In this document: positions 8,864 to 16,663 of the stretch, piece after piece
How positions within the stretch are numbered: the first letter of the stretch is position 1
Layout: each line of letters starts with the position of its first letter
Assembly (NCBI RefSeq): GCF_016316925.1
Contig: NZ_JAEEGB010000016.1
Location: 1 to 58,713 of the forward strand
DNA from: Clostridium aciditolerans
Lineage (GTDB): Bacteria; Bacillota; Clostridia; Clostridiales; Clostridiaceae
Reading direction: 5' to 3'
Length of the DNA: 58,713 nt
Position numbers and translations under genes: made by a program
The notes under the pieces: generated by a model
Databases searched by the model: none
What the model was told of the DNA's origin: nothing
The model's input: only the letters and a program-made list of their open reading frames with translations

Positions 8864-8897
8864 AAAATACACATTTAGTTAACTAAATGTGTATTTT
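8864..8897. promoter_or_regulatory. Perfect 34-bp palindrome, probable DeoR operator
   Basis: AAAATACACATTTAGTT (8864-8880) is followed at once by its exact reverse complement (8881-8897), with no loop. It lies about 10 bases after the predicted transcription start and 60 bases before the regulator gene. Autoregulation by the DeoR protein is the simplest reading. An alternative is a terminator for the upstream AEC gene. The half-site contains TGTGTA, which recurs in the MFS promoter at 15412-15456. Confidence 0.55.
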
Positions 8898-8956
8898 ATA
8901 TGAGAATTTAATAATATCATATAAAATATATCATAATTGTACAAGGAGGATAAAAT

Positions 8957-9721
8957 TTGTTAGTGCAAGAAAGATATGAACAAATTTTAGATTTAATAGA
9001 AAAAAACGGATCTGTAAAGGTTTCTATGCTTGTGAAGCTGTTTAATGTATCAATTGAAACTGTTAGAAGAGATTTAGAATATCTTGAAAAAGAAGGACAT
9101 CTTAAAAGGATTTATGGTGGAGCAGTTCTGGAAAAAGTGAGTGAAGAAAAGGTTGCATTTCAAACAAGAGAAAAAGAGTATATAGATGAGAAAAAAGAAA
9201 TTGTAAATATTGCAGTACGTTTTATTACTGAAGGTCAATCAATTGCCATGGATGTAAGTACGACAAATTTAGAAATTGCTAAGGTGATAAAGAAAAAATT
9301 TGAAAGGCTAACAATTATAACGAACTCACTAGCAATAGCTAGTGAGTTATCGGATATGGATAAATACACTGTTATTCTTACCGGTGGAATTTTAAAAGGT
9401 GATCAACTTTCGCTAGTTGGAAATATTGCAGAGAGCAACATTGGTGATTTCAACGTAGATATTGCATTTATTAGTGTAAGTGGAGTATCATTACATGCAG
9501 GACTTACAGATAAATATTTGGATGAACTTATGATACAGAAAAAAATGGTAGAGATTGCTCAGAATGTAATTGTATTAGCTGATAGCAGCAAATTTGATGT
9601 TGTTTGCTTGCAAAAAATTGCTAATCTAGATAAAATAAATATGATTATTACAGATTCTAAGTTAAAGGATAGTATTTTAGAAAAGTATTTAAAAAATGGA
9701 ATTGAAGTGATAAATCAATAA
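8957..9721 (+). CDS. DeoR-family transcriptional regulator
   Basis: 254 residues. N-terminal DeoR helix-turn-helix (~5-55, with VSIETVRRDLEYLEKEGHLKR and YGGAV), then a sugar-phosphate-binding DeoRC domain (~75-235) with conserved ITNSLAIA, LTGG and ADSSKF motifs. Family members usually repress sugar or polyol genes and are released by a phosphorylated sugar. The start is TTG at 8957, with AGGAGG 7 bases upstream. It has its own consensus promoter and a 34-bp palindrome in the leader. Neighbours downstream are MFS carriers, a PHP phosphoesterase and a sugar isomerase-like protein, the likely targets. Confidence 0.93.
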   Translation: MLVQERYEQILDLIEKNGSVKVSMLVKLFNVSIETVRRDLEYLEKEGHLKRIYGGAVLEKVSEEKVAFQTREKEYIDEKKEIVNIAVRFITEGQSIAMDVSTTNLEIAKVIKKKFERLTIITNSLAIASELSDMDKYTVILTGGILKGDQLSLVGNIAESNIGDFNVDIAFISVSGVSLHAGLTDKYLDELMIQKKMVEIAQNVIVLADSSKFDVVCLQKIANLDKINMIITDSKLKDSILEKYLKNGIEVINQ

Positions 9722-9783
9722 TATGTAATTAGAGTTGTTTGACTGTAACTGGTAGGACAATTGCTAATAAAAAGATCAAAAAG

Positions 9784-9822
9784 AAATCTGATGTGATTTA
9801 TTAAATCACATCAGATTTTTTT
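9784..9822 (+). terminator. Terminator after the DeoR gene
   Basis: Seventeen-base arms (9784-9800 and 9802-9818) form a near-perfect palindrome ending in TTTTTTT. Confidence 0.8.
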
Positions 9823-9972
9823 GTTAACAAATTGTTGTAAAAGAGATAATGTTAGTAACTTGTAAATATTTATACCATCTATATAAATACATATACCATA
9901 TATAAAATATATGCAACAACACATAAATACAAAAAAATATTGTAAAAAAAACAAAAAAGATATGATAAATAA

Positions 9973-10001
9973 TTGAAATTATGTGGAGTGCTATGTATAA
10001 T
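9973..10001 (+). promoter_or_regulatory. Sigma-A promoter of the first MFS gene
   Basis: TTGAAA (9973-9978), exactly 17 bases, TATAAT (9996-10001). It leaves a leader of about 110 bases before the start codon. The AT-rich stretch at 9901-9950 upstream contains ACACATAAA, related to the TGTGT motifs of the other MFS promoter. The remainder of the 9723-10118 gap shows nothing else. Confidence 0.65.
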
Positions 10002-10118
10002 TAAGGTAGATTTAAGGATGTGATTAAAGTAAATTAATAATTATGCAGATTTCAAAAGGTGAATTTGATTTTAGTTTTAATTCAAATTAATTTTGAAAGT
10101 AGAAGAGGTGAACAAGTA

Positions 10119-11405
10119 ATGGAAAATAATAATTCTAAAAAATGGTTTACACTTATCGTTTTAATTTTAGGTGGAGGAACAATATATAAACTTTCTTCTT
10201 TAAAAGATGCTTTTTATATTCCAATGCAGCAATATCTACATTTAACACATACTGAAATCGGTTTAGCCATGAGTGTTTATGGAATTATACAGACCTTTGG
10301 TTATATATTTTCAATGTATATATCAGATAGATTTTCAAAGAAAATATTAATACCATTATCTCTAATAGGAGTAGGAGTAACAGGCTTCTATTTTGCAACA
10401 TTTCCTGGATTTTATGGTATACTAGTAACTTTCGCAATATTGGCTCTGTTTGGTGAAGTTGCATATTGGCCTGTCTTGCTAAAGGCAGTAAGATTATTAG
10501 GAAATAAAGATGAGCAAGGAACGATGTTTGGATTCCTTACAGCAGGCAGAGGGGTTGTGGATACAATTGTAGCTTTTAGTGCACTTGCATTATTTTCATT
10601 CTTAGGGCAGGGAGCTCGAGGTTTACGGGGAGCAATTATCTTCTACTCAGTTATTACAATTATTGTAGGAGTAATCTCTTACTTTTTACTTGAAGATGAT
10701 AAGATACTTGATGTAGATGAAAATGGTAATAAAATAGGCAAAAATAAGGCTACGCTGCATGGTATGATGCGTGCATTAAAAATGCCGGAAATATGGGTTT
10801 TATCTTTTACTGCATTTTCTGTTTATTCTGTATACTGTGGATTAACTTATTTTATACCATTTTTAAAAGATATTTATGCAATGCCTGTGACGCTAGTTGG
10901 AGCATACGGTATTATGAATCAATATGGTTTAAAAATGATAGGTGGTCCTATAGGTGGACTATTAGTTGATAAAAAAGTTAAATCTGCAGCAAGGTATTTA
11001 AGAGGAGCATTCGCCGTATCTACAATAGCTATGCTTATATTTATAATTTTGCCTCATAAATCCATGAGTATATATGCTGGAATGGCGTTAACACTTGGGT
11101 TTGGAGTTATTGTATTTTCTATGATGTCGGTGTTCTTTGTGCCAGTTGAAGAAATAAATGTTCCAAGAGAGATAAGTGGAGCTGCTATGTCAATAGGATC
11201 ATTAATAGGATATTTCCCTGCTGTATTTGCTTTCACATTATATGGCAGCATGTTAGATAGATCACCTGGTATGCAAGGCTATAGAAATGTATTTATGACA
11301 ATGATTTTTTTCTCAGTATTAGGGTTAGTTATTAGTAGTATTTTAGTACGAATGATTAAAAATAAAAATCGGAAGCTGACAAGTGAACAAGAATGCACTG
11401 CTTAA
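10119..11405 (+). CDS. MFS transporter, paralogue 1
   Basis: 428 residues with about twelve membrane spans and the MFS cytoplasmic-loop motif (SDRFSKK) between spans 2 and 3. The ATG at 10119 gives an N-terminus (MENNNSKKWFTLI) that lines up with the second copy at 14034-15311 (MDKSNNSSKKWFTLI); it follows an AGAGGTG site. Longer readings from 10059 add a non-homologous tail. The two carriers are alike along their whole length. Because they flank a sugar isomerase-like gene and follow a DeoR regulator, sugar, polyol or sugar-acid uptake is the likely role; the substrate cannot be named. It has its own consensus promoter. Confidence 0.88.
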   Translation: MENNNSKKWFTLIVLILGGGTIYKLSSLKDAFYIPMQQYLHLTHTEIGLAMSVYGIIQTFGYIFSMYISDRFSKKILIPLSLIGVGVTGFYFATFPGFYGILVTFAILALFGEVAYWPVLLKAVRLLGNKDEQGTMFGFLTAGRGVVDTIVAFSALALFSFLGQGARGLRGAIIFYSVITIIVGVISYFLLEDDKILDVDENGNKIGKNKATLHGMMRALKMPEIWVLSFTAFSVYSVYCGLTYFIPFLKDIYAMPVTLVGAYGIMNQYGLKMIGGPIGGLLVDKKVKSAARYLRGAFAVSTIAMLIFIILPHKSMSIYAGMALTLGFGVIVFSMMSVFFVPVEEINVPREISGAAMSIGSLIGYFPAVFAFTLYGSMLDRSPGMQGYRNVFMTMIFFSVLGLVISSILVRMIKNKNRKLTSEQECTA

Positions 11406-11416
11406 AGTGTAGATAG

Positions 11417-11617
11417 GATTATATATGGATAGTATACATTTGCTTTAAGGAGAATAAAAGTGGAATAGAGGAAACAAGCTTACATTGTAATTTAACTATA
11501 TTAGATAGAGAATTAACACTTGAACAATTAGTAGATTTATATAAAAAGAATAAATATATTGAATGTGTTGATGCTTTTGATGGCACAGCGTGGGATAATA
11601 CGATATTTTTAAGATAA
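11417..11617 (+). pseudogene. Probable 3' remnant of a lost gene
   Basis: An open frame of 66 codons runs from just after a TAG at 11414 to TAA at 11615-11617 and reads like real protein (LTLEQLVDLYKKNKYIECVD, then AFDGTAWDNTIFLR), but no ATG, GTG or TTG start lies at a usable position. The AAGGAG at 11448 leads only to a GTG in another frame that stops after two codons. It looks like the C-terminal end of an enzyme whose front was deleted. It directly follows the MFS gene, so the missing gene may have been part of that operon. I do not recognise the family. Confidence 0.4.
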
Positions 11618-11635
11618 ATATAAAATTCATACATG

Positions 11636-11677
11636 AACCCTATTCATAGAATTATTTTCAGCTATGAATAGGGTTTA
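11636..11677 (+). terminator. Terminator after the MFS gene and remnant
   Basis: AACCCTATTCATAG (11636-11649) pairs with CTATGAATAGGGTT (11662-11675), followed by T-rich sequence. The following stretch to 12070 is AT-rich and holds no other gene I can support. Confidence 0.7.
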
Positions 11678-12070
11678 ATTGTGGTTTTATGTGTCTCTGT
11701 TTTAGTAGTAGCTTGGACTATACTAGGCAAAAAGAAAATTTTAAATAGTGGTTTTTATATATGTGTGGAATTCATATAGAATGGCTGTGGAATTGATGTG
11801 AAAATTTGATCAAACACACAAAAATAGAATACTTGAAATATCATGGATATTATTGTATTATAAACCAACAATTTTACTAGAGTTTTTTATAATTATGTAG
11901 TAATATATTTTTGGTTGCTAATTATTTCAAGTAACTTCTCTAAGGTTATATTTTAAAAATAGTGGTTTCATTGGTTTTGAATTTATGGTAAAATATGGTT
12001 GATAGTGTTGGGTATAAGTAATTAAAATAACATATTGGTTATGTTTTTTATAGTAAAGGAGGGCTTTAAA

Positions 12071-12841
12071 ATGTTTGACACTCATGTACATACAAGGTTT
12101 TCCTCAGATTGCAAAATGGAAATAGAAGATGCTATAAAATCTGCAGAAAACAAAAATATATCGATGATAATAACTGAACACATGGATTTAAAGTTTCCAG
12201 AAGAAGGGCTTTTTTGTTTTGATGTACAAGATTACTTTGAAAAATATTCTAAGTATAGAAAGGACAATGTTTTGCTAGGAATTGAACTTGGAATGAAGGA
12301 GGATTGTATTGAAGAAAGTAGAGAACTTGTAAAAAGCAATCCTTTTGACTATATTATAGGATCTGTACATCTGATAGATAACTTGGATATATATTATAAT
12401 AAGTACTATGAGGGTAAAAGTAAACAAGAAGCATATGAGAAGTATCTTAGAACCTTGCACAGAGCTGTACAAGCTTTTGATTTTATTGATAGTATAGGAC
12501 ATATAGACTATATAGCAAGATATGCTAAATATGATGATAAAGAAATATATTATAAAGATTATGCACAGATTATAGATGAAATACTTAAGGTTTTGGTAGA
12601 AAAGGACAAGTGTTTAGAACTTAGTACTAGAAGGCTTAAGGATGAAAAGGCGATACAGAATATTATTACTATTTATAAAAGATTTAGAGAACTGGGGGGA
12701 GAAAATGTAACAATAGGATCTGATGCGCATGTCCCTACAGATATAGGAAATAATTTTAATGTTGCCAGGGAAATAGTTCAGCTATGTGGTTTAAAAGCGG
12801 TATATTTTAGAGAAAGAAAAAAGGAATATGAAAAATTATAA
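12071..12841 (+). CDS. PHP-domain phosphoesterase (histidinol-phosphatase family)
   Basis: 256 residues, a single PHP domain. The metal-ligand motifs stand in order: HVHTRFSSD at the N-terminus, TEHMD, an E in LLGIELGM, GSVHLID, GHIDYIARY and GSDAHVP near the end. This is the order of HisK/HisJ-type histidinol phosphate phosphatases, which hydrolyse phosphate monoesters with a trinuclear metal site. No other his gene is nearby, so it may act on another sugar or polyol phosphate of the surrounding DeoR module. The ATG at 12071 follows GGAGGG by 7 bases; an upstream in-frame start at 12035 lies before that site and is rejected. Confidence 0.87.
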   Translation: MFDTHVHTRFSSDCKMEIEDAIKSAENKNISMIITEHMDLKFPEEGLFCFDVQDYFEKYSKYRKDNVLLGIELGMKEDCIEESRELVKSNPFDYIIGSVHLIDNLDIYYNKYYEGKSKQEAYEKYLRTLHRAVQAFDFIDSIGHIDYIARYAKYDDKEIYYKDYAQIIDEILKVLVEKDKCLELSTRRLKDEKAIQNIITIYKRFRELGGENVTIGSDAHVPTDIGNNFNVAREIVQLCGLKAVYFRERKKEYEKL

Positions 12842-12883
12842 GAATGTTAAGTAATCAGTCCATAAAGCTTGGACAAAACTTAA

Positions 12884-12906
12884 GCCAGCGTCATTTAGAC
12901 GCTGGC
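12884..12906. terminator. Hairpin between convergent genes
   Basis: GCCAGCGTC (12884-12892) and GACGCTGGC (12898-12906) form a perfect 9-bp GC-rich stem. The T-tract is poor on + and better on the - side (TTAAGTTTT), so it more likely ends the isomerase-like gene on the minus strand. Confidence 0.55.
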
Positions 12907-12927
12907 AGTATTAAGTACTTATAGGGC

Positions 12928-12961
12928 TAGTGAAAGCCGCCTTGTTTAGGGGTGGTTATGA
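12928..12961 (+). mobile_element. Possible right-end remnant of an IS200/IS605-type element
   Basis: The GC-rich GTGAAAGCCGCC, a short loop and GGGGTGGTTATGA form an imperfect hairpin and resemble the conserved right end of tnpB-carrying IS605-family elements. No transposase or tnpB gene and no left end is visible. The call rests on recollection of typical ends, so it is tentative. Confidence 0.3.
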
Positions 12962-12962
12962 A

Positions 12963-13916
12963 TTATCTACAGTATTTATCTCGTAAAGCTAAAACATATT
13001 TAACTGTTTTCTCTACGCCATCAATTTGTTCTTTAATCATTGTTTCTAGTAGTTCTTCTGGTGGATAATAATATTCTGTAGGTTTTATACCATATTTTTC
13101 GAAGGGTTGAGATTCAACCTTGAATGCACCTTCTCCTACTTCAAATACTCCACCTGCTCCAGGGTCTCTTTTAAATGGTGCAACATATGGATTGCACATT
13201 TCTATATTTATTCTAGTTAATGGTGATTCCTCTACTAGTATTTTAAAGCATTCTTCCAAGTCTATATTACCTTCTCCAGCTGGAACTCCACAAACCTTGT
13301 ATTCATCTCCATCCTTAATAATGATATGATCCTTAAAATGTGTTGTATATGCATATGGAGCTAATTTTCTTACCGCTTCAACTGGGTCTTCCCATGCCAT
13401 CATTGAATTTCCTATATCACAATGTGCTCCAACCCAAATGCTGTTAACTTCCTTAATTATTTTTATTACATCATCTGTAGTTTCTTCTTCATGATTTTCA
13501 ACAGCAAGTTTTATTCTATATTTCTTAAGCAATGGTACTATTTTCTTAATATCTTCTGGTGCTCTTTCCAATCTTTCAGGATCATATACACCAAAGCAGC
13601 AGTATGTGCGGATAACATCTGCACCAATTTTATGTGCAACTTTTATTATCTTGGCTAAATGCTCTGGATCTGTTCCCTTTGTATCAATTTCAGCACATAA
13701 TCCATATTTCTCTATTTCTTTTCTTACTTTTTCAAGATGCTCTGGATTATCACTGCCAAGAGTTCCCCAATTAGGGTCCAAATTCTTATCCTGAATTATG
13801 TTTATCATTACACAATCTAATCCTAATTCTGCGGTTTTTTTTATGAAATCAAAGATGTCCATACGGCCATTTTGAAAGAGTAAATGATAGCTTTCTGTTT
13901 CTAATCCTATTTTCAC
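12963..13916 (-). CDS. Sugar phosphate isomerase/epimerase-like TIM barrel (xylose isomerase-like)
   Basis: 317 residues of the xylose isomerase-like / AP endonuclease 2 superfamily. The expected metal-binding positions are visible in order: Glu in AVENHEE, Asp and His in AHCDIGN, His in HFKDH and Glu in NIEMCN. Members isomerise or epimerise sugars, keto-acids and cyclitols with a divalent metal. The start is GTG at 13916, with AGAGGG upstream. It lies 117 bases after the second MFS gene on the same strand and is probably cotranscribed from the tandem promoters near 15366-15490. With the carrier and the DeoR regulator it suggests catabolism of an unusual sugar or polyol; the substrate is open. 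Confidence 0.85.
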   Translation of the reverse strand: MKIGLETESYHLLFQNGRMDIFDFIKKTAELGLDCVMINIIQDKNLDPNWGTLGSDNPEHLEKVRKEIEKYGLCAEIDTKGTDPEHLAKIIKVAHKIGADVIRTYCCFGVYDPERLERAPEDIKKIVPLLKKYRIKLAVENHEEETTDDVIKIIKEVNSIWVGAHCDIGNSMMAWEDPVEAVRKLAPYAYTTHFKDHIIIKDGDEYKVCGVPAGEGNIDLEECFKILVEESPLTRINIEMCNPYVAPFKRDPGAGGVFEVGEGAFKVESQPFEKYGIKPTEYYYPPEELLETMIKEQIDGVEKTVKYVLALRDKYCR

Positions 13917-14033
13917 AAGAATCCCTCTTTTCTTATATAAAAGTTTATTTGTTTCATATTTTATAAATTATCTGTAGTGATATTTGATAGAATACACTGT
14001 AGATATATCAACAAACAGTTTTACCTAAAAACT

Positions 14034-15311
14034 CTATGCTGCTTGCTGTGCTTGTTTTTTCTTATTAACCATACGAACTAGTGAGCTACTTATTATAAGT
14101 CCTAAAACTGAAAATGCAATCATAACCATAAATACTAGTTTATATCCTGCTAATCCTGGATTTTTATCTAATAATGAACCATACATAGTAAATGCAAACA
14201 TTGAAGGACTATATCCTACAAAACAAGCTAATGAAATTGATGCTCCGCTTATTTCTCTTGGTATGTCCACTTCTTCCATAGGAGCAAAGAATACTGCTCT
14301 CATTGAGAATATAATAGCACCATAAGCAAGTGTGAAGAACATTCCTACATATACGTTCATTTTTCCATGTGGTAGGAATAAAAATCCGATCATAGCAATA
14401 ATTGCAAGTATAAAGGTAATTCTTAAATATTTTGCTGATGATTTAAATGTTTTATCAGCTAAGAATCCTCCTACTGGACCTCCAACCATTTTTAATCCAT
14501 ATTGATTTATAATACCGTAAGCTCCAACCAAGGCTACAGGTAAACCATATATGTCCTTTAAGAATGGAATAAAATAAGTTAAACCACAATATACTATATA
14601 CACTGAGAATATTGTAAATGATACTAGCCATACCTCTGGCATTTTCATTGCACGTATTGCGCCTTCTAAAGCTGCCTTATTCTTATTTATTTTATTACCG
14701 TTTTCATCTGTATCTACAATTACATCATCTTCAAGTAAGAAGAATGAAACAATACCTACTACAATAACTATTACAGCATAAAATACTATAGCACTCATTA
14801 AACCAGTTGTTCCTTCTCCTAACATTTTAAATATTCCAAGAGCACTGAAAGCAACAACTGTATCAACTACACCTCTACCTGCTTCAAGGAAACCGAACAT
14901 TCTTCCTTGTTCATCTTTGTCTCCTAACAATCTAACTGCTTTAACTAATGTTGGCCAGAATAATAATTCTGCAAATAATGCAAATAAACACCATAGTATT
15001 AACATTCCATAGTAACCTGGAGACGTTAACATGAAAAATCCTAAAGCTCCAACACCTATAAGTCCTACTGGTAATAATTTCTTTTTAGAGAATCTATCTG
15101 TTAGATAAACTGATAGCAAATATCCAAAGGTTTGCACTACAGCATAGACAGATAGCAATGCACCTATTTGTGTGTGCGAAAGATGGAATTGTTCTTGCAT
15201 TGGGACATAGAATGCATCTTTTAGAAAGGGTAGCTTAAATACCGTTCCACCTCCAATGATAAGAGTAATTAGCGTAAACCATTTTTTAGAACTGTTATTT
15301 GATTTGTCCAA
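14034..15311 (-). CDS. MFS transporter, paralogue 2
   Basis: 425 residues, about twelve membrane spans, close paralogue of the carrier at 10119-11405. Both share the N-terminal KKWFTLI and GGG pattern, the DRFSKK loop, KAVRLLG-KDEQG-MFGFL after span 4, and GLTYFIPFLKDIY in the second half. The start is TTG at 15311, with AAGGAGG about 8 bases upstream. It leads the minus-strand pair with the isomerase-like gene. Duplication with opposite orientation suggests either gene duplication inside the module or two related substrates. A longer reading from 15478 has no ribosome binding site and overlaps the promoter. Confidence 0.88.
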   Translation of the reverse strand: MDKSNNSSKKWFTLITLIIGGGTVFKLPFLKDAFYVPMQEQFHLSHTQIGALLSVYAVVQTFGYLLSVYLTDRFSKKKLLPVGLIGVGALGFFMLTSPGYYGMLILWCLFALFAELLFWPTLVKAVRLLGDKDEQGRMFGFLEAGRGVVDTVVAFSALGIFKMLGEGTTGLMSAIVFYAVIVIVVGIVSFFLLEDDVIVDTDENGNKINKNKAALEGAIRAMKMPEVWLVSFTIFSVYIVYCGLTYFIPFLKDIYGLPVALVGAYGIINQYGLKMVGGPVGGFLADKTFKSSAKYLRITFILAIIAMIGFLFLPHGKMNVYVGMFFTLAYGAIIFSMRAVFFAPMEEVDIPREISGASISLACFVGYSPSMFAFTMYGSLLDKNPGLAGYKLVFMVMIAFSVLGLIISSSLVRMVNKKKQAQQAA

Positions 15312-15365
15312 ATCAAAAACCTCCTTTTAATTTTGTCGAATAGTATTTTATTAGTTCTTGTTTTT

Positions 15366-15395
15366 AGTATATAGCAAGTCCACATGGATTGTAAA
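15366..15395 (-). promoter_or_regulatory. Proximal promoter of the MFS-isomerase operon, with palindrome in the spacer
   Basis: On the minus strand TTTACA (15395-15390), 18 bases, TATACT (15371-15366), 55 bases before the TTG start. The spacer holds TCCACATGGA (15379-15388), a palindrome with one mismatched pair. This unit is the proximal copy of a direct repeat of about 44 bp. Confidence 0.45.
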
Positions 15396-15411
15396 GGTTT
15401 TTTCTTGCATT

Positions 15412-15456
15412 TGTGTTGAAGTTTATGTGTAATTTGTGTGTAATTTGTGTGTATAA
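15412..15456. repeat. TGTGT-rich short direct repeats between tandem promoters
   Basis: Four near-identical units (TTTGTGTTGAA, TTTATGTGTAA, TTTGTGTGTAA, TTTGTGTGTATAA on +) follow each other at ~10-11 base steps, placing them on one face of the helix. A multi-site regulator array, plausibly for the DeoR protein, is inferred. Confidence 0.45.
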
Positions 15457-15460
15457 TTTT

Positions 15461-15490
15461 GATATATAGCGACTCCATATGGATTGTAAA
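15461..15490 (-). promoter_or_regulatory. Distal promoter of the MFS-isomerase operon, with perfect palindrome
   Basis: On the minus strand TTTACA (15490-15485), 18 bases, TATATC (15466-15461). The spacer holds the perfect palindrome TCCATATGGA (15474-15483). It is the distal copy of the direct repeat at 15368-15412, 95 bases further upstream. The remaining sequence to ~15950 is AT-rich and carries no gene I can support. Confidence 0.4.
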
Positions 15491-15957
15491 ATATTTTTTG
15501 CATTTATATTAATTTTTTGTATGTAATTTATGTTGTTTAGCATATGGTTTTGTTATATTTAGCTGTTTAACTTCTATTTCATAGGATAAATGTGAAGTGT
15601 TTTGTTTATTTTAAGTAATTTCTTCAAGGCTTTTGAAGGATTCAAGCTTAAGATAAGGGAAATAATTGCTATACAAAGCTTTTTTAAGGAAAGAAATTAT
15701 TAGTGAACATACTTATTGATAATTTAAAAATTCGAGATAGGAAGTTAAAAGGATTAATGAGGCCTTTTTCGGGCTACGGATAGGGCTCTTTGTAAAGAAA
15801 ATTTTTAACTGAATTTATAATGAGAAATTTAAAAAATAAAATTACCTACTAGAACTTGACACAAACTATTAAATTGTTTTATTTTATTAATACAAAACAT
15901 GTTTATTCTCCTCCTCTGTGGGCTAATATTTTGTGTGGTTACATTTATTAATTCATA

Positions 15958-16031
15958 GTGGGGAAAAATATAAAAGCCCAACGGCTTAAAAGTTAGGTGA
16001 ATCAACGCTTGCGGAATGCCACGAGCGGTTA
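15958..16031 (+). ncRNA. Structured leader before the flavin reductase gene, class unknown
   Basis: A GC-richer block in AT-rich DNA. AAGCC/GGCTT (15974-15987) forms one hairpin. CGCT..AGCG with inner TG/CG and GG/CC pairs (16006-16027) forms another. GTGG (15958-15961) can pair with CCAC (16019-16022). The order CTTAAAAG, GGTGAATC, GCCAC loosely recalls the core of cobalamin riboswitches, but the GGGAA block and B12 box are absent. A degenerate or unrelated regulatory RNA are both possible. Confidence 0.35.
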
Positions 16032-16066
16032 TTATATAGTTAATATAAATTAGGAGGGTCACACAA

Positions 16067-16567
16067 ATGAATTTTACATCAAATTTAGAAAAATCTATGG
16101 AGAACTTACATAAAAAGGGGGCATTTTTAACATGTAAGGCAGATAATGAAGTAAATACCATGACTATAAGCTGGGGAAGTATTGGATTTGTTTGGCATAA
16201 GCCAATGTTTACAGTGCTTGTAAGAAAGTCAAGACATACACATGAGCTTATTGAAAAGTGTGGAGAATTTACTGTAAGCGTACCTTTTGATGATAAAATG
16301 AAAAATGCATTAGCAATCTGTGGATCAAAATCAGGAAGAGAAATAAATAAAATTAAAGAATGTAACTTAGAATTAAAGGATGGGAAAAATATTTCTATTC
16401 CAGTAATAAAAGGATGCGGAATTCACTATGAGTGCAAAGTTGTATTTAAACAAGACATGTGTCCTAATCTTTTAGATGAGAGTATTGATAAAGCTTCTTA
16501 TGGAGCAAAAGATTACCATACTGTATATTATGGAGAAATAGTGAATTGTTACTTAGATGAAGAATAA
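16067..16567 (+). CDS. Flavin reductase-like domain protein
   Basis: 166 residues of the flavin reductase-like, FMN-binding split-barrel family. The N-terminal NFTSNLEKSM segment, the NTMTISWGSIGFVWHKP strand-turn that normally contacts FMN, VRKSRHTHELIEKCGEFTVSVP and the C-terminal HTVYYGEIVNCYLDE strand fit the family pattern. Such clostridial proteins bind FMN and probably reduce flavin or small quinone-like substrates with NAD(P)H; the exact reaction is unknown. The ATG at 16067 follows AGGAGGG at a good distance. It is monocistronic, preceded by a structured leader of ~75 bases and followed by a hairpin terminator. Confidence 0.85.
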   Translation: MNFTSNLEKSMENLHKKGAFLTCKADNEVNTMTISWGSIGFVWHKPMFTVLVRKSRHTHELIEKCGEFTVSVPFDDKMKNALAICGSKSGREINKIKECNLELKDGKNISIPVIKGCGIHYECKVVFKQDMCPNLLDESIDKASYGAKDYHTVYYGEIVNCYLDEE

Positions 16568-16574
16568 ATATTGT

Positions 16575-16601
16575 ACCTCTCGCTTGATGTGAGAGGTTTT
16601 A
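16575..16601 (+). terminator. Terminator of the flavin reductase gene
   Basis: ACCTCTC (16575-16581) pairs with GAGAGGT (16591-16597), followed by TTTT. Confidence 0.7.
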
Positions 16602-16663
16602 CTTTTTTGAAAAAATAATGTAAAATATTATTTAATAATAATTATTAATAAAGGAGCAGTTGT

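Noticed and set aside
15412-15456. CRISPR-like short repeats
   Set aside because: The units are ~11 bases with no spacers; they fit a regulator-binding array, not a CRISPR array. No other array is seen in the window.
15719-15780. Short frame (~25 codons, NLKIRDRKLKGLMRPFSGYG) on +
   Set aside because: The GTG start is poorly spaced from a weak AAGGA site and no homology is recognised; too short to support.
15958-16031. Annotated as a true cobalamin riboswitch
   Set aside because: The GGGAA core and B12 box are absent, so only a loose resemblance can be claimed.
15829-16161. 110-residue open frame on the minus strand
   Set aside because: It overlaps the start of the flavin reductase gene and the structured leader, has no ribosome binding site and no protein-like pattern.
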